Assembly: GCF_009690905.1 (NCBI RefSeq)
Contig: NZ_VOSW01000031.1
Span: forward strand, 28,705 to 92,704
Source of the DNA: Paraburkholderia madseniana
GTDB taxonomy: Bacteria > Pseudomonadota > Gammaproteobacteria > Burkholderiales > Burkholderiaceae
DNA: 64,000 bases
Direction: 5' to 3'
This document shows, in pieces, positions 35,120-43,672 of this stretch. Every line of letters starts with the position of its first letter. Within the stretch, counting starts at the first letter, position 1. A program made the translations under genes and the position numbers. The notes beneath the pieces were generated by a model that saw nothing but the letters and a program-made list of their open reading frames with translations, was not told where the DNA came from and made no database searches.

Positions 35120-35875
35120 ATGAAAAAACTGCTTTCGACGTGCGCGCTGATCGGCGCGACACTGCTCGCGGTGCTGGCCGGACCGGTGCACGCGGACGAG
35201 AATTTCCCTCTCGACCGCGCGCCCGATAACGCGGAGAATTTTGCTTCGTTGCAGCACGGCGCCCAATTGTTTGTAAACTACTGCCTGAATTGCCATAGTG
35301 CGAATCTGATGCGCTACAGCCGGCTGACCGATCTCGGCATTACGCCGAGCGCGATCCAGTCGAACCTGCTGTTCACCACGGATAAAATCGGCAACACCAT
35401 GACCGTGGCGATGCGCCCGGACGACGCGAAAGCGTGGTTCGGCGCGAGTCCGCCGGATTTGTCGGTGGAAGCGCGGGCGCGCGGCAAGGACTGGCTGTAC
35501 ACGTATCTGCGCAGCTTCTATCGCGACAATACGCGGCCGACCGGCTGGAACAATCTGGTGTATGAAAACGTGAGCATGCCTCATGTGCTGTGGCAGCTTC
35601 AGGGGCAACGTACCGCGAAGTTCGGTGACGAAACCGACGAAAAAACAGGCGAAACGGTTCACAAATTTGTCGGCTACCAACAGGTCACGCCGGGGACGAT
35701 GTCGCCGGTAGATTATGATTCTGCTGTGGCCGACCTCGTGTCGTACCTGTCATGGATGTCCGAACCGACGCAGAAAACCCGCAGACAGCTTGGCGTGTGG
35801 GTGCTGCTGTTCCTCGGCATTCTGAGCTTTTTCGCCTGGCGACTGAACGCTGCGTACTGGAAACATATCAAATAA
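35120..35875 (+). CDS. petC: Cytochrome c1
   Basis: The 251-residue protein has a Sec signal (cleavage near HADE, residue 26), the haem c motif CLNCH with a distal Met in the NVSMPHVLWQLQ region, and a C-terminal membrane anchor (LGVWVLLFLGILSFFAWRL). Third subunit of the bc1 complex, 22 nt after petB. Confidence 0.95.
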   Translation: MKKLLSTCALIGATLLAVLAGPVHADENFPLDRAPDNAENFASLQHGAQLFVNYCLNCHSANLMRYSRLTDLGITPSAIQSNLLFTTDKIGNTMTVAMRPDDAKAWFGASPPDLSVEARARGKDWLYTYLRSFYRDNTRPTGWNNLVYENVSMPHVLWQLQGQRTAKFGDETDEKTGETVHKFVGYQQVTPGTMSPVDYDSAVADLVSYLSWMSEPTQKTRRQLGVWVLLFLGILSFFAWRLNAAYWKHIK

Positions 35876-35907
35876 TCACGCCGTTACCCGGCGTGGGGCC
35901 GGCGCCA

Positions 35908-35933
35908 GGAAAAACCTGTTGAACGGTTTTTCC
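35908..35933 (+). terminator. Hairpin after petABC
   Basis: Perfect 9-bp arms GGAAAAACC (35908-35916) and GGTTTTTCC (35925-35933) with an 8-nt loop lie between petC and sspA. There is no T-run after it, so termination is inferred. Confidence 0.45.
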
Positions 35934-35970
35934 GCGCGCTGGCCTTTCAGCTTTTTGAGGAAACGTAAAC

Positions 35971-36582
35971 ATGATGGTTCTGTATTCCGGCACAACTTGC
36001 CCGTTCTCCCAGCGCTGCCGGCTGGTGTTGTTCGAAAAGGGCATGGACTTCGAGATCCGCGACGTCGACCTGTTTAACAAGCCGGAAGACATCGCTGTGA
36101 TGAATCCGTATGGTCAGGTGCCGATTCTCGTCGAACGGGACCTGATTCTGTACGAATCGAACATCATCAACGAGTACATCGACGAGCGCTTCCCGCACCC
36201 GCAACTGATGCCGGCCGATCCGGTTCAGCGCGCCCGCGCCCGTCTGTTCCTGCTGAACTTCGAGAAGGAACTGTTCGTTCACGTCGGCACGCTCGAAAAC
36301 GAAAAGGGCAAGGCCGCTGAGAAGAATCACGAGAAGGCACGTCTCGCGATTCGCGATCGCCTGACGCAGCTCGCACCGATCTTCCTGAAGAACAAGTACA
36401 TGCTCGGCGAAGAGTTCTCGATGCTGGACGTCGCGATCGCGCCGTTGCTGTGGCGTCTGGACCACTACGGCATCGAGCTGTCGAAGAACGCTGCACCGCT
36501 GATGAAGTACGCGGAGCGCATTTTCAGCCGCCCGGCTTATATCGAAGCGCTGACGCCTTCGGAAAAGGTGATGCGTCGTTGA
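35971..36582 (+). CDS. sspA: Stringent starvation protein A
   Basis: The 203-residue glutathione-S-transferase fold protein binds RNA polymerase and affects stress gene expression. It has the N-terminal LYSGTTCPFSQRCRLVLFEKGMDF and PYGQVPILVERDLILYESNIINEYIDE motifs. TGAGGAA is the ribosome binding site. It pairs with sspB downstream. Confidence 0.94.
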   Translation: MMVLYSGTTCPFSQRCRLVLFEKGMDFEIRDVDLFNKPEDIAVMNPYGQVPILVERDLILYESNIINEYIDERFPHPQLMPADPVQRARARLFLLNFEKELFVHVGTLENEKGKAAEKNHEKARLAIRDRLTQLAPIFLKNKYMLGEEFSMLDVAIAPLLWRLDHYGIELSKNAAPLMKYAERIFSRPAYIEALTPSEKVMRR

Positions 36583-36656
36583 GTTTGGCTTTGGGGTGAG
36601 GGCGCCGCGTCTCGATTGTTTTCCGCGCGCGCCCCAACCCGGTAAGAGGACTGTTG

Positions 36657-37178
36657 ATGCAAGAGATTTCCACCAAGCCTTATCTGCTGCGCGCGCTGTA
36701 CGAGTGGTGCACGGATAACGGCTACACGCCGCATATTGCGGTCCGGGTCGACAATCAGACGCGCGTGCCGCGGCAGTTCGTGCGCGACAACGAGATCGTG
36801 TTGAACATCAGCTTCGAGGCGACCAGCCAGTTGCAGATGGGCAATGAATGGATCGAGTTCAGCGCGCGCTTCTCCGGCAAGTCGCACAAGATCGAAGTGC
36901 CGATCGCCAATATTCTCGCGATCTACGCGCGGGAAAACGGGCAGGGCATGGCGTTCCCGGTCGAGTCGGCAGGCGGCGAGGCGCAGGATTCAGGCGCCGA
37001 TGCGGAACTGGCGGACGAGACCGAAGCACCGGCCGCGCCCGTCAGCGTGGCGCCGCGTGCGGTCGAACCGTCGTCTGCCGCGGATGCCGCCAAAGCGGAA
37101 ACCGCGACGGACGGCCCGCAGCCTGACGATGATGGATCGAAAGGTGGCGGAAGGGCTCGCCTCAAGATCGTGAAATGA
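36657..37178 (+). CDS. sspB: ClpXP adaptor SspB
   Basis: The 173-residue adaptor has the SspB core KPYLLRALYEWCTDNGYTPHIAV and FSARFSGKSHKIEVPIANILAIYARENGQG. It delivers ssrA-tagged proteins to ClpXP. The C-terminal part is Ala/Asp-rich and disordered, ending in the ClpX-binding tail GRARLKIVK. ATG 36657 follows AAGAGGA. Confidence 0.94.
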   Translation: MQEISTKPYLLRALYEWCTDNGYTPHIAVRVDNQTRVPRQFVRDNEIVLNISFEATSQLQMGNEWIEFSARFSGKSHKIEVPIANILAIYARENGQGMAFPVESAGGEAQDSGADAELADETEAPAAPVSVAPRAVEPSSAADAAKAETATDGPQPDDDGSKGGGRARLKIVK

Positions 37179-37197
37179 AGTAGAATCACGGCCTCAT

Positions 37198-37273
37198 GCC
37201 GGCTTAGCTCATCAGGTAGAGCGCTTGACTTGTAATCATGAGGTGGCGGGTTCGAGTCCTGCAGCCGGCACCA
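37198..37273 (+). tRNA. tRNA-Thr (anticodon UGU)
   Basis: A 76-nt cloverleaf: acceptor stem GCCGGCT/AGCCGGC, D arm GCTC/GAGC, anticodon loop CTTGTAA giving UGU, T arm GCGGG-TTCGAGT-CCTGC with one G-U pair, and an encoded CCA. The anticodon stem (CTTGA/TCATG) has one U-U mismatch. It lies 19 nt after sspB and before an intrinsic terminator, so it may be co-transcribed. Confidence 0.95.
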
Positions 37274-37281
37274 GTAGTGCG

Positions 37282-37320
37282 AAAGCGGGTTTCTGAATAA
37301 TTTCAGAAACCCGCTTTTTT
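37282..37320 (+). terminator. Intrinsic terminator after tRNA-Thr
   Basis: A 12-bp perfect stem GCGGGTTTCTGA (37285-37296) and TCAGAAACCCGC (37303-37314) with a 6-nt loop is followed by T6 (37315-37320). It would end transcription from sspAB and the tRNA. Confidence 0.93.
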
Positions 37321-37384
37321 ATTTGGGGCGGGGATTTCGCAGGCTGGATGAGAGGCGGAAACGGCTCATTTTTGCCAGATCTCA

Positions 37385-37418
37385 TTCACCTTGTCGATTG
37401 TGGACATTTTAGTCTACG
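37385..37418 (+). repeat. 34-bp dispersed element, copy 1
   Basis: A 21-nt block (37385-37405), an AT-rich 6-nt spacer and GTCTACG are repeated with the same spacing at 39341-39374, where 31 of 34 bases match. The GTGGAC and GTCTAC arms form an imperfect inverted repeat. This copy is intergenic, upstream of a methyltransferase gene. Confidence 0.85.
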
Positions 37419-37618
37419 AATTGCCCGCAGACCGCCGCAAAGGGCGGTGGCATCGGCCTTGTTCAGGCATCCGCCCACAGATACCGCCCCGCGAACCCGA
37501 CTGGGAGAGGTACTATTCGGGCGTCAGTCGGCATCACGATCAGTCACTCCGGCGGGCAACGCCCCCGAGACGCGAGTTTTCACCGCGTCACTCCCGCAAC
37601 ACAGACCCCACCTTCATC

Positions 37619-38743
37619 ATGACCAGCCCCGCAACCATCACCTGGCCCGAAGCCGACGGCCCCCGCACTGCGCGTTGGCGCTCCGAAGCCGCGGTGCCGC
37701 CGCCCAAGCGCGTTGTCGTCGCCGATGACCGCACCACTGCCGACTCTGCCTATCGTCTCGCGTGCGAAGGCACCGCGCTGCTCTGGAACGGCGACTTTCA
37801 GAACGCCCGCCAATTGCTGCAGGCGGTCACGCGCCGGCTGGAGCGCAAACCGCGCAAGCACGGCGAAACGCCGATCGACGCGTTCAACCTGCATCGTCAG
37901 GCTCAATCGCAACGCGCCCGCACGCTCGGCATGATCCTGATTCCGCTCGACGCTGCGTACGCAATTCCGCTGCGCCGCGCGCCTGAAGTGCAGCAGGCCT
38001 GTATCGAAACCTATGGGCCGTCTACCGACGAACCCTCGGTCGTGTCGCTGCGCGAATTGCTCGGTCTGATCGGTGCGCACGAGTGGCGCAAGAAGGGTGT
38101 GGAAATTCCCGTGCTGGGTGAGCGCATCCATCCGCACTACGGCGTGTTTTCGCCGGTGCGCGGTGAATATGCGGATCTGGTGGCGCGCACGCCGCTGCCG
38201 TCATTGAACAAGGCGTTCGATATCGGCACCGGTACGGGCGTGCTGGCTGCGCTGCTCGCCAAACGCGGTGTGAAGAAAATCGTCGCGACCGACCAGGACC
38301 CGCGAGCGCTGGCCTGCGCGCGCGAAAATCTCAAGCGTCTCGGCTACGATCAGCAAGTCGAGGTCGTGCAAGCCGATCTGTTTCCGGAAGGCCGTGCGCC
38401 GCTGGTGGTCTGCAATCCGCCGTGGGTGCCGGCGCGGCCCGCCTCACCGATTGAATACGCGATCTACGATTCGGAAAGCCGCATGCTGCTCGGTTTTCTG
38501 GACGGGTTGGCGGAGCATTTGTCGCCGGGCGGGGAAGGCTGGCTGATCATGTCGGACTTCGCCGAGCATCTCGGCTTGCGTACGCGCGAGTGGTTGCTTG
38601 CCGCCATTGAAAAGGCGGGGCTGACCGTGGTGGGTCGCGAGGATATTCGTCCACGGCACCCGAAGTCGACTGATGAAACCGACGCGCTGCATACGGCGCG
38701 CAAGGCTGAAGTGACGTCGCTCTGGCGTCTGAAGGCGCGCTAA
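37619..38743 (+). CDS. Class I SAM-dependent methyltransferase
   Basis: The 374-residue protein has a SAM-binding motif FDIGTGTGVLAALLAKRG with the acidic ATDQDP, and an NPPW motif (VVCNPPWVPARP) typical of MTases that methylate Gln or Asn side chains or RNA/DNA bases. The N-terminal 190 residues lack an obvious domain. ATG 37619 is chosen; an upstream in-frame start near 37391 would begin inside the 34-bp element. Target is unknown; PrmC-like proteins are the nearest match. Confidence 0.85.
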   Translation: MTSPATITWPEADGPRTARWRSEAAVPPPKRVVVADDRTTADSAYRLACEGTALLWNGDFQNARQLLQAVTRRLERKPRKHGETPIDAFNLHRQAQSQRARTLGMILIPLDAAYAIPLRRAPEVQQACIETYGPSTDEPSVVSLRELLGLIGAHEWRKKGVEIPVLGERIHPHYGVFSPVRGEYADLVARTPLPSLNKAFDIGTGTGVLAALLAKRGVKKIVATDQDPRALACARENLKRLGYDQQVEVVQADLFPEGRAPLVVCNPPWVPARPASPIEYAIYDSESRMLLGFLDGLAEHLSPGGEGWLIMSDFAEHLGLRTREWLLAAIEKAGLTVVGREDIRPRHPKSTDETDALHTARKAEVTSLWRLKAR

Positions 38744-38803
38744 ACGGTGGCGCTCGAAGGGAGCGCGATGCCGCGTAATGAGGCGCGGCTGAAGAACGGC
38801 GTG

Positions 38804-40075
38804 TCAGACCGGCACGCCGCGCGCCTTGAGATACGCTAATGCGCCGCGTCCGGCCGCGAGGCCACTGGCGAAGCAGGCGGTCAGCAGATAACCGCCGGTT
38901 GGCGCTTCCCAGTCGAGCATTTCACCCGCGCAGAACGCGCCGGGCAGATGCTCGATCATCAAATGTTGATCAAGCGCTTCGAAGGGGACGCCGCCTGCGG
39001 TGCTGATCGCTTCCGCGATAGGCCGGGCGCGCGTGAGTCGCACCGGCAACGCCTTGATCGCGTGCGCGAGGCCATTCGCATCGGCGAAGCCTTCCTTCGA
39101 CAGAACCTCATGCAACAAGGCCAGTTTTACGCCTCCGATGCCGACTCTGCCATGCAGGTGAGTCGACATGGAGCGCGACCCACGTGGTCGCGTGACCTCC
39201 GCCACGACACGCTCCAACGTCAAGCCTGGCGCCAGGTCCAGCGCGATCGTGACGTCGCCGTCGGCGAGAATCCGCTCCCGGATGGCTGCCGACAGCGCGT
39301 AAATCAGACTCCCTTCGAGGCCGGTTTCGGTCAGAAGTATTTCACCTTGTCGATTGTGGACTTTATTGTCTACGTCGGTGAGCGTGATGGCCACGGATTT
39401 CACTGGTTGACCGGCGAAACGCTCGCGCAGATAGGGACTCCAGTCCGCATCGAAGCCGCAGTTCGCGGGCCGCAACGGCGTCACCGGCACCTCGCGTGCG
39501 CTCAGGAGCGGCACCCAGGCGGCGTCCGATCCGAGCCTCGGCCAGCTTGCGCCACCGAGTGCGAACACCACGGCATCGCAGGTCACGCGTTGCTCGCCGT
39601 CGGGTGTTTCGAAGCGCAACGTGTGCGTCGCGGTGTCGCCGTGGCCGTTGTCCCAACCGGTCCACTTGTGGCGCATGTGAAAGCGCACGCCAGCTTCTCT
39701 CAACCGATGCAACCACGCTCGCAGCATCGGCGCCGCCTTCATATCGGTCGGAAAAACCCGCCCCGAACTGCCGATGAAAGTTTCGACGCCAAGCTCATGC
39801 AGCCAGGCCCGCAAGGCGTCGGGACCGAACAGGCCGAGTAGCGGCGCGATTTGTTCGCGGCGCGCGCCATAGCGGCCAAGAAACGGCTCGAGCGGTTCCG
39901 AATGCGTGATGTTCATGCCGCCTTTGCCCGCCATCAGGAATTTGCGGCCGACCGATGGCATCGCGTCGTAGACGTCGACTTGCACGCCGTGCTGGGCGAG
40001 CGCCTCGGCGGCCATCAAGCCGGCGGGGCCGCCGCCGATCACGGCGACGCGGGCGGAATCGAAGGAGGATGACAT
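38804..40075 (-). CDS. NAD(P)/FAD-dependent oxidoreductase, HI0933-like flavoprotein
   Basis: The 423-residue flavoprotein has the FAD motif VIGGGPAGLMAAE (about residues 13-25) and the C-terminal FCAGEMLDWEAPTGGYLLTACFASG pattern of the HI0933/TIGR03862 family. Function in the cell is unknown. The coding region contains the second copy of the 34-bp element at 39341-39374 (about residues 234-246), which reads in frame. CAGGA precedes the ATG at 40075. Confidence 0.9.
   Translation of the reverse strand: MSSSFDSARVAVIGGGPAGLMAAEALAQHGVQVDVYDAMPSVGRKFLMAGKGGMNITHSEPLEPFLGRYGARREQIAPLLGLFGPDALRAWLHELGVETFIGSSGRVFPTDMKAAPMLRAWLHRLREAGVRFHMRHKWTGWDNGHGDTATHTLRFETPDGEQRVTCDAVVFALGGASWPRLGSDAAWVPLLSAREVPVTPLRPANCGFDADWSPYLRERFAGQPVKSVAITLTDVDNKVHNRQGEILLTETGLEGSLIYALSAAIRERILADGDVTIALDLAPGLTLERVVAEVTRPRGSRSMSTHLHGRVGIGGVKLALLHEVLSKEGFADANGLAHAIKALPVRLTRARPIAEAISTAGGVPFEALDQHLMIEHLPGAFCAGEMLDWEAPTGGYLLTACFASGLAAGRGALAYLKARGVPV
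39341..39374 (+). repeat. 34-bp dispersed element, copy 2, inside a coding sequence
   Basis: It matches copy 1 (37385-37418) at 31 of 34 positions with identical spacing. The spacer differs, TTTATT here versus ATTTTA there. On the minus strand it is read through as part of VDNKVHNRQGEI. The stretch looks AT-richer than its surroundings. Confidence 0.85.
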
Positions 40076-40300
40076 GCGGTCCTGCGGATGAGCGGGGGGC
40101 GGCGCGTTGGCCTGATCTGACAATCGGGCGGCGCGAAGGGCGCTATTTTCACACCGCCGGCAACTCAGGGCAAACGGCGCGCGGCGAACGGGTAACGAGC
40201 TAACGTGCCAGCGCGAGCCAGCGGCCGAAAAGAGCTGGGTTCGGGCGTGTCGCAATCCCCTGCGCTCACGTTTGCTCCTTCGCTATTCACTCGCGCGAAC

Positions 40301-40306
40301 TATACT
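40301..40306 (+). promoter_or_regulatory. -10-like TATACT upstream of the DUF1059 gene
   Basis: TATACT at 40301-40306 with TTCGCT (40279-40284) 16 nt upstream is a weak sigma-70 candidate. The rest of the 396-nt spacer (40076-40471) shows nothing I recognise. Confidence 0.3.
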
Positions 40307-40471
40307 TTTCAAACAGCTTCCACTGGACGCAGTCCGCTTCTTTCCCGCGTCACACTACCCCACCGCTCTCATTTCGCCGGGCACGGCCAATGCAGCCGCG
40401 TTGCGGCTGGCAACGTGGTCTGCGCGCCCGCTGTTTGTCTGGATGTTTCGACGTTTGATCAGGAGATTGCC

Positions 40472-40681
40472 ATGACTCGCAAATACATCGACTGCCGCGA
40501 GTTTCCGAGCGAAATGAATTGCACCGTTGCCCTGTCCGCCGACAGCGAGAGCGAATTGCTCGACGCGGCCGTGCAGCATGCGGTCTCGGTGCACAAACAT
40601 ACGGACTCGCCGGAACTGCGCTCGCAGCTCAAGACGCTCTTTCATGAAGGCACTCCGCCGATCGAGGCGCCGCGAGGGTGA
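40472..40681 (+). CDS. DUF1059-family small protein
   Basis: The 69-residue protein begins TRKYIDCREFPSEMNCTVALSADSESELLDAAVQHAVSVH, the DUF1059 pattern with conserved Cys residues. CAGGAG is 7 nt before ATG 40472. Function unknown. Confidence 0.85.
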   Translation: MTRKYIDCREFPSEMNCTVALSADSESELLDAAVQHAVSVHKHTDSPELRSQLKTLFHEGTPPIEAPRG

Positions 40682-40716
40682 TTCGTTGTCCTTTTCCTTT
40701 AGGATGAAGGCCTGCT

Positions 40717-40753
40717 GACCAGCACGAACGGCGGCGCGCCGCTCGTGCTGGTC
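40717..40753. terminator. Long hairpin between convergent genes
   Basis: Perfect 11-bp arms GACCAGCACGA (40717-40727) and TCGTGCTGGTC (40743-40753) enclose a GC-only palindrome (40731-40742). It lies between two convergent genes and likely acts as a bidirectional terminator, although it lacks a T-run. Confidence 0.5.
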
Positions 40754-40772
40754 GCGGCGTTGTCTGGGCGTC

Positions 40773-41093
40773 CTAACCGGGATATGCCTCATCCACCTTC
40801 AGTCCGGCGAGCTTGAAAATCACCCGCAGCGTTTGCGGTTTGATGTCGCGACGCGAGGCGAGCGTCGTCATCACGAAGTCGAGCACTTTCGCGTACTTCA
40901 GCATCGTCAGGCACGTCTCCATGTCGACGCTGCCGTCGCGCATGACTTCGGCCAGCCGCAGCATTTCGGTGGAAATGTCGCGTGCCATTTCCAGTTCGAG
41001 CTGCTGCTTTTCCGACCACGCAGGGGTGGCGGTGAGCTTCGCCAGCATTTCCTGAAACTTCTGCTCGACGTTTCCGTTGGGTACCGTGTCCAT
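40773..41093 (-). CDS. Hypothetical protein (106 aa)
   Basis: The protein is largely alpha-helical with two Leu-rich helices (ISTEMLRLAEVMRDG and TCLTMLKYAKVLDFVMTTLA) and no signal peptide. AGAGGCAGCA precedes the ATG at 41093. No domain is recognised. Confidence 0.75.
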   Translation of the reverse strand: MDTVPNGNVEQKFQEMLAKLTATPAWSEKQQLELEMARDISTEMLRLAEVMRDGSVDMETCLTMLKYAKVLDFVMTTLASRRDIKPQTLRVIFKLAGLKVDEAYPG

Positions 41094-41479
41094 TGCTGCC
41101 TCTTCTATTTTCCAGGCGCGCGTCCGTTTGAGATCGCGGCGCGCTGCTGGTTACGTAACGTTCGGTCCGTGTTCCGGGACCGTCCTCCCCACATGCATTC
41201 GGTTCGCGTGATCGAAGCCACGGCCGGCAGCTTGTTGTTATGCGCGGCACGGCTTACGCCATCGGGTGAGCCGGCCCGCAAGATGCTTTCAAGCCACATC
41301 GGAATACGTCCCGCATATTGCGTTTTGAGCAGGAAGTGTTCCAGGTTTGTGGCATTTCTCGCAGGGTCGACGCGACTCCTCAGGTGAGCGGGCTGCGCTT
41401 TGGGTAAACTGGCAGCAACTTTTCCTTTTTTCCGTCATCTGTCGCACGTTCGCGTTGCAATCGATGGCGGTCTCCCACG
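41094..41479. other. Intergenic spacer, no recognised gene
   Basis: This divergent spacer holds the promoters of the 106-aa protein and the methyltransferase. A perfect GTTACGTAAC palindrome lies at 41150-41159. I see no clear -10/-35 pair. Confidence 0.4.
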
Positions 41480-42322
41480 ATGTCCAGCAAAACCCACGAA
41501 ATCCGTCCGAACCAGTCCGTCGAGTTGTTGAAGGAGCTTCACATCCTCACGCGCGACGGCAAGATGAACCAGGACAGCCGCCGCAAGCTGAAGCAGGTCT
41601 ACCACCTGTTCCAGTTCATCGAGCCGCTGCTGAAAGACCTCAAGGACCAGCAGGGCGCGGTGACGCTCGTCGACCATGGTGCCGGCAAGTCATACCTAGG
41701 TTTTATCCTGTATGACCTTTTCTTCAAGGAGTTTCAGGACTCCGCTGGTGGGGCGTCGCACATTTACGGCATCGAAACACGCGAGGATCTCGTGACGAAA
41801 TCCGAGGAGCTGGCCGAGCGGCTCGGCTTCAAGGGGATGTCGTTCCTGAATTTGTCGGTGGCGGAGTCTATTACGTCAGACCGATTGCCAGCACAGATCG
41901 ATATCGTGACGGCGCTGCATGCGTGCAATACCGCGACTGACGACGCGCTCCGGTTTGCGCTGGAAAAGCGTGCGAAGTACATCGTGGTGGTGCCGTGTTG
42001 CCAGGCCGAGGTGGCGGGGGTTTTAAGGCAGAACAAGAGTAAATCGCTGGGGAATGCGTTGACCGAGATCTGGCGGCATCCGTTGCATACCCGGGAATTT
42101 GGCAGCCAGATTACTAATGTGTTGCGCTGCCTGCAGCTTGAAGCGCATGGCTATCAGGTGAGTGTGACCGAGCTGGTCGGGTGGGAGCATTCCATGAAAA
42201 ATGAGCTGATTATTGCCCAGTTCAAGGACCTGCCGAGACGGCGGCCAACCGAGAGGCTGAATGAAGTGATGGAGACGCTCGGGATCGAGGAGCTGAAAGA
42301 ACGGTTCTTTGTCTCGGCCTGA
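41480..42322 (+). CDS. SAM-dependent methyltransferase-like protein
   Basis: The 280-residue protein has VTLVDHGAGKSYLGFILYDLF as a degenerate SAM motif I and DIVTALHACNTATDDALRFAL with VVPCCQAEVAG, the pattern of the PF13679-type methyltransferase group. The Cys-Cys and Asp/His residues suggest metal or substrate contacts. Target unknown. Confidence 0.82.
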   Translation: MSSKTHEIRPNQSVELLKELHILTRDGKMNQDSRRKLKQVYHLFQFIEPLLKDLKDQQGAVTLVDHGAGKSYLGFILYDLFFKEFQDSAGGASHIYGIETREDLVTKSEELAERLGFKGMSFLNLSVAESITSDRLPAQIDIVTALHACNTATDDALRFALEKRAKYIVVVPCCQAEVAGVLRQNKSKSLGNALTEIWRHPLHTREFGSQITNVLRCLQLEAHGYQVSVTELVGWEHSMKNELIIAQFKDLPRRRPTERLNEVMETLGIEELKERFFVSA

Positions 42323-42333
42323 TCCGTCCTGCG

Positions 42334-42358
42334 GCGGTGGCTTTTTCGTAGCCACCGC
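42334..42358. terminator. Hairpin between convergent genes
   Basis: Perfect 9-bp arms GCGGTGGCT (42334-42342) and AGCCACCGC (42350-42358) with a TTTTCGT loop lie between the methyltransferase and the DUF1415 gene. A terminator is inferred. Confidence 0.5.
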
Positions 42359-42363
42359 GCGAA

Positions 42364-42918
42364 TTACTTTTTCATCAATTCATTCCAGCCTTTAAGACCA
42401 ATTCGCCGAAGCGTCTCCTGATTCCGTTCATAAATAGCTTCTGCATCGGGAAAAGCCTGAACCGCCCGTTCGATACTATCTTCGCGAAGCAGATGCAAAA
42501 TCGGATAGGGCGCGCGATTCGTATAGTTCTCGATATCGTCGGGCTCGCTGTCTTCAAACTGATAATGCGGGTGAAAACTGGCAATCTGAATAATGCCTTC
42601 CAGCCGAAGTTGCTTGATCATTCTTTCGGAAAAAAACAGGCAATCGTTATAGTCGAGAAAATCGCTGAGCGCGCCCGGTATCACCAGAAGCGTGGTATCC
42701 ACCGCGTCAGGATTCGCCGCGACGAGTGTCTGAATCTCGGTTTCGAGATCGGCTAACACTCCTTCCATATCCACGGCATCGCTCACGGCATAGCGAATCT
42801 GCCCCTTCACATGCACGGCTTTGGCGAAGGGGCACAAATTGAGCCCGATCACGGCCTCCGTCAGCCAATGACGAGTGGCGGCGATAACAGCATCATGAGA
42901 TTCGGCGGGCGACGACAT
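42364..42918 (-). CDS. DUF1415-family protein
   Basis: The 184-residue protein has the DUF1415 signature LTEAVIGLNLCPFAKAVHVKG and HPHYQFEDSEPDDIENYTNRAPYPILHLLRE. It starts at ATG 42918. Function is unknown. The gene looks less GC-rich than its neighbours. Confidence 0.9.
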   Translation of the reverse strand: MSSPAESHDAVIAATRHWLTEAVIGLNLCPFAKAVHVKGQIRYAVSDAVDMEGVLADLETEIQTLVAANPDAVDTTLLVIPGALSDFLDYNDCLFFSERMIKQLRLEGIIQIASFHPHYQFEDSEPDDIENYTNRAPYPILHLLREDSIERAVQAFPDAEAIYERNQETLRRIGLKGWNELMKK

Positions 42919-43003
42919 GGCAAGCAGCGAAAGAGGAAAGTGCCATTCTAACGGCGCGCAACGGCACCGATCCGCACGCGGCCACAACAGGACGGCCCAA
43001 TCC

Positions 43004-43645
43004 TCACCTCGCTTGCGTCCCGCGGCACGCCGCGGCGATCAACTGCGCCGCCACCTTCGGTGCGGCAAGAATCGGCCCGCAGCCCGGGCCGTAGGTCTGG
43101 CTGGCCGCGTACACGCCTTCGATCATCAAACCCAGCCCGTTGGCCAAGGCCACCGGATCGTCGGCGCCTGCCGCGGTTGTCAGTTCCAGAAGCCGCGCCA
43201 TCAGCCGTTCCTTGTTGCGAAACACGAATTGCCGCGCCGGATGTGTCGTGTCGGAAAACTCCACGGCCACATTCACGAAAGGACAGCCGCGGTAATCGTC
43301 AACCGATGCGCGCACCGCCAGGTCGTCGAAATATTGCTGAAGCTGCCTGGCCGGTTCGCCTGGATGCTTGGCAAAGCTTTTCTCCACATAGCCGAAAAAC
43401 TGCTCGTCCTTGCGCTCCAAATACGCTATCACCAATTCGTCCTTCGACGAAAACTGGCGGTACAAGCTCATCTTGTTCACACCCGCGCGCTCGACCACCG
43501 CGTCGACGCCAACCGTTCGCACACCCTCGCGATAGAACAGTTCGTCCGCGGCGCGCAGCAGATGCTGCTGCGCCTCCGGGCCGGCCGTCTGCGTGCCGCG
43601 TGCTCGCCGTGCGCCGGTTGGCTTGAGGGTTTCACTATCGGACAT
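43004..43645 (-). CDS. TetR-family transcriptional repressor
   Basis: The 213-residue protein has the N-terminal helix-turn-helix AADELFYREGVRTVGVDAVVERAGVNKMSLYRQFSSKDELV. The C-terminal ligand-binding domain is VDDYRGCPFVNVAVEFSD. It is divergent from the MFS gene with 153 nt between start codons. A TTACCGACCAGTAA operator candidate and a strong promoter lie between, so it probably represses the MFS transporter and possibly itself. Confidence 0.92.
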   Translation of the reverse strand: MSDSETLKPTGARRARGTQTAGPEAQQHLLRAADELFYREGVRTVGVDAVVERAGVNKMSLYRQFSSKDELVIAYLERKDEQFFGYVEKSFAKHPGEPARQLQQYFDDLAVRASVDDYRGCPFVNVAVEFSDTTHPARQFVFRNKERLMARLLELTTAAGADDPVALANGLGLMIEGVYAASQTYGPGCGPILAAPKVAAQLIAAACRGTQAR

Positions 43646-43672
43646 GGATGCCACCTGAATTGAATTGATGCC

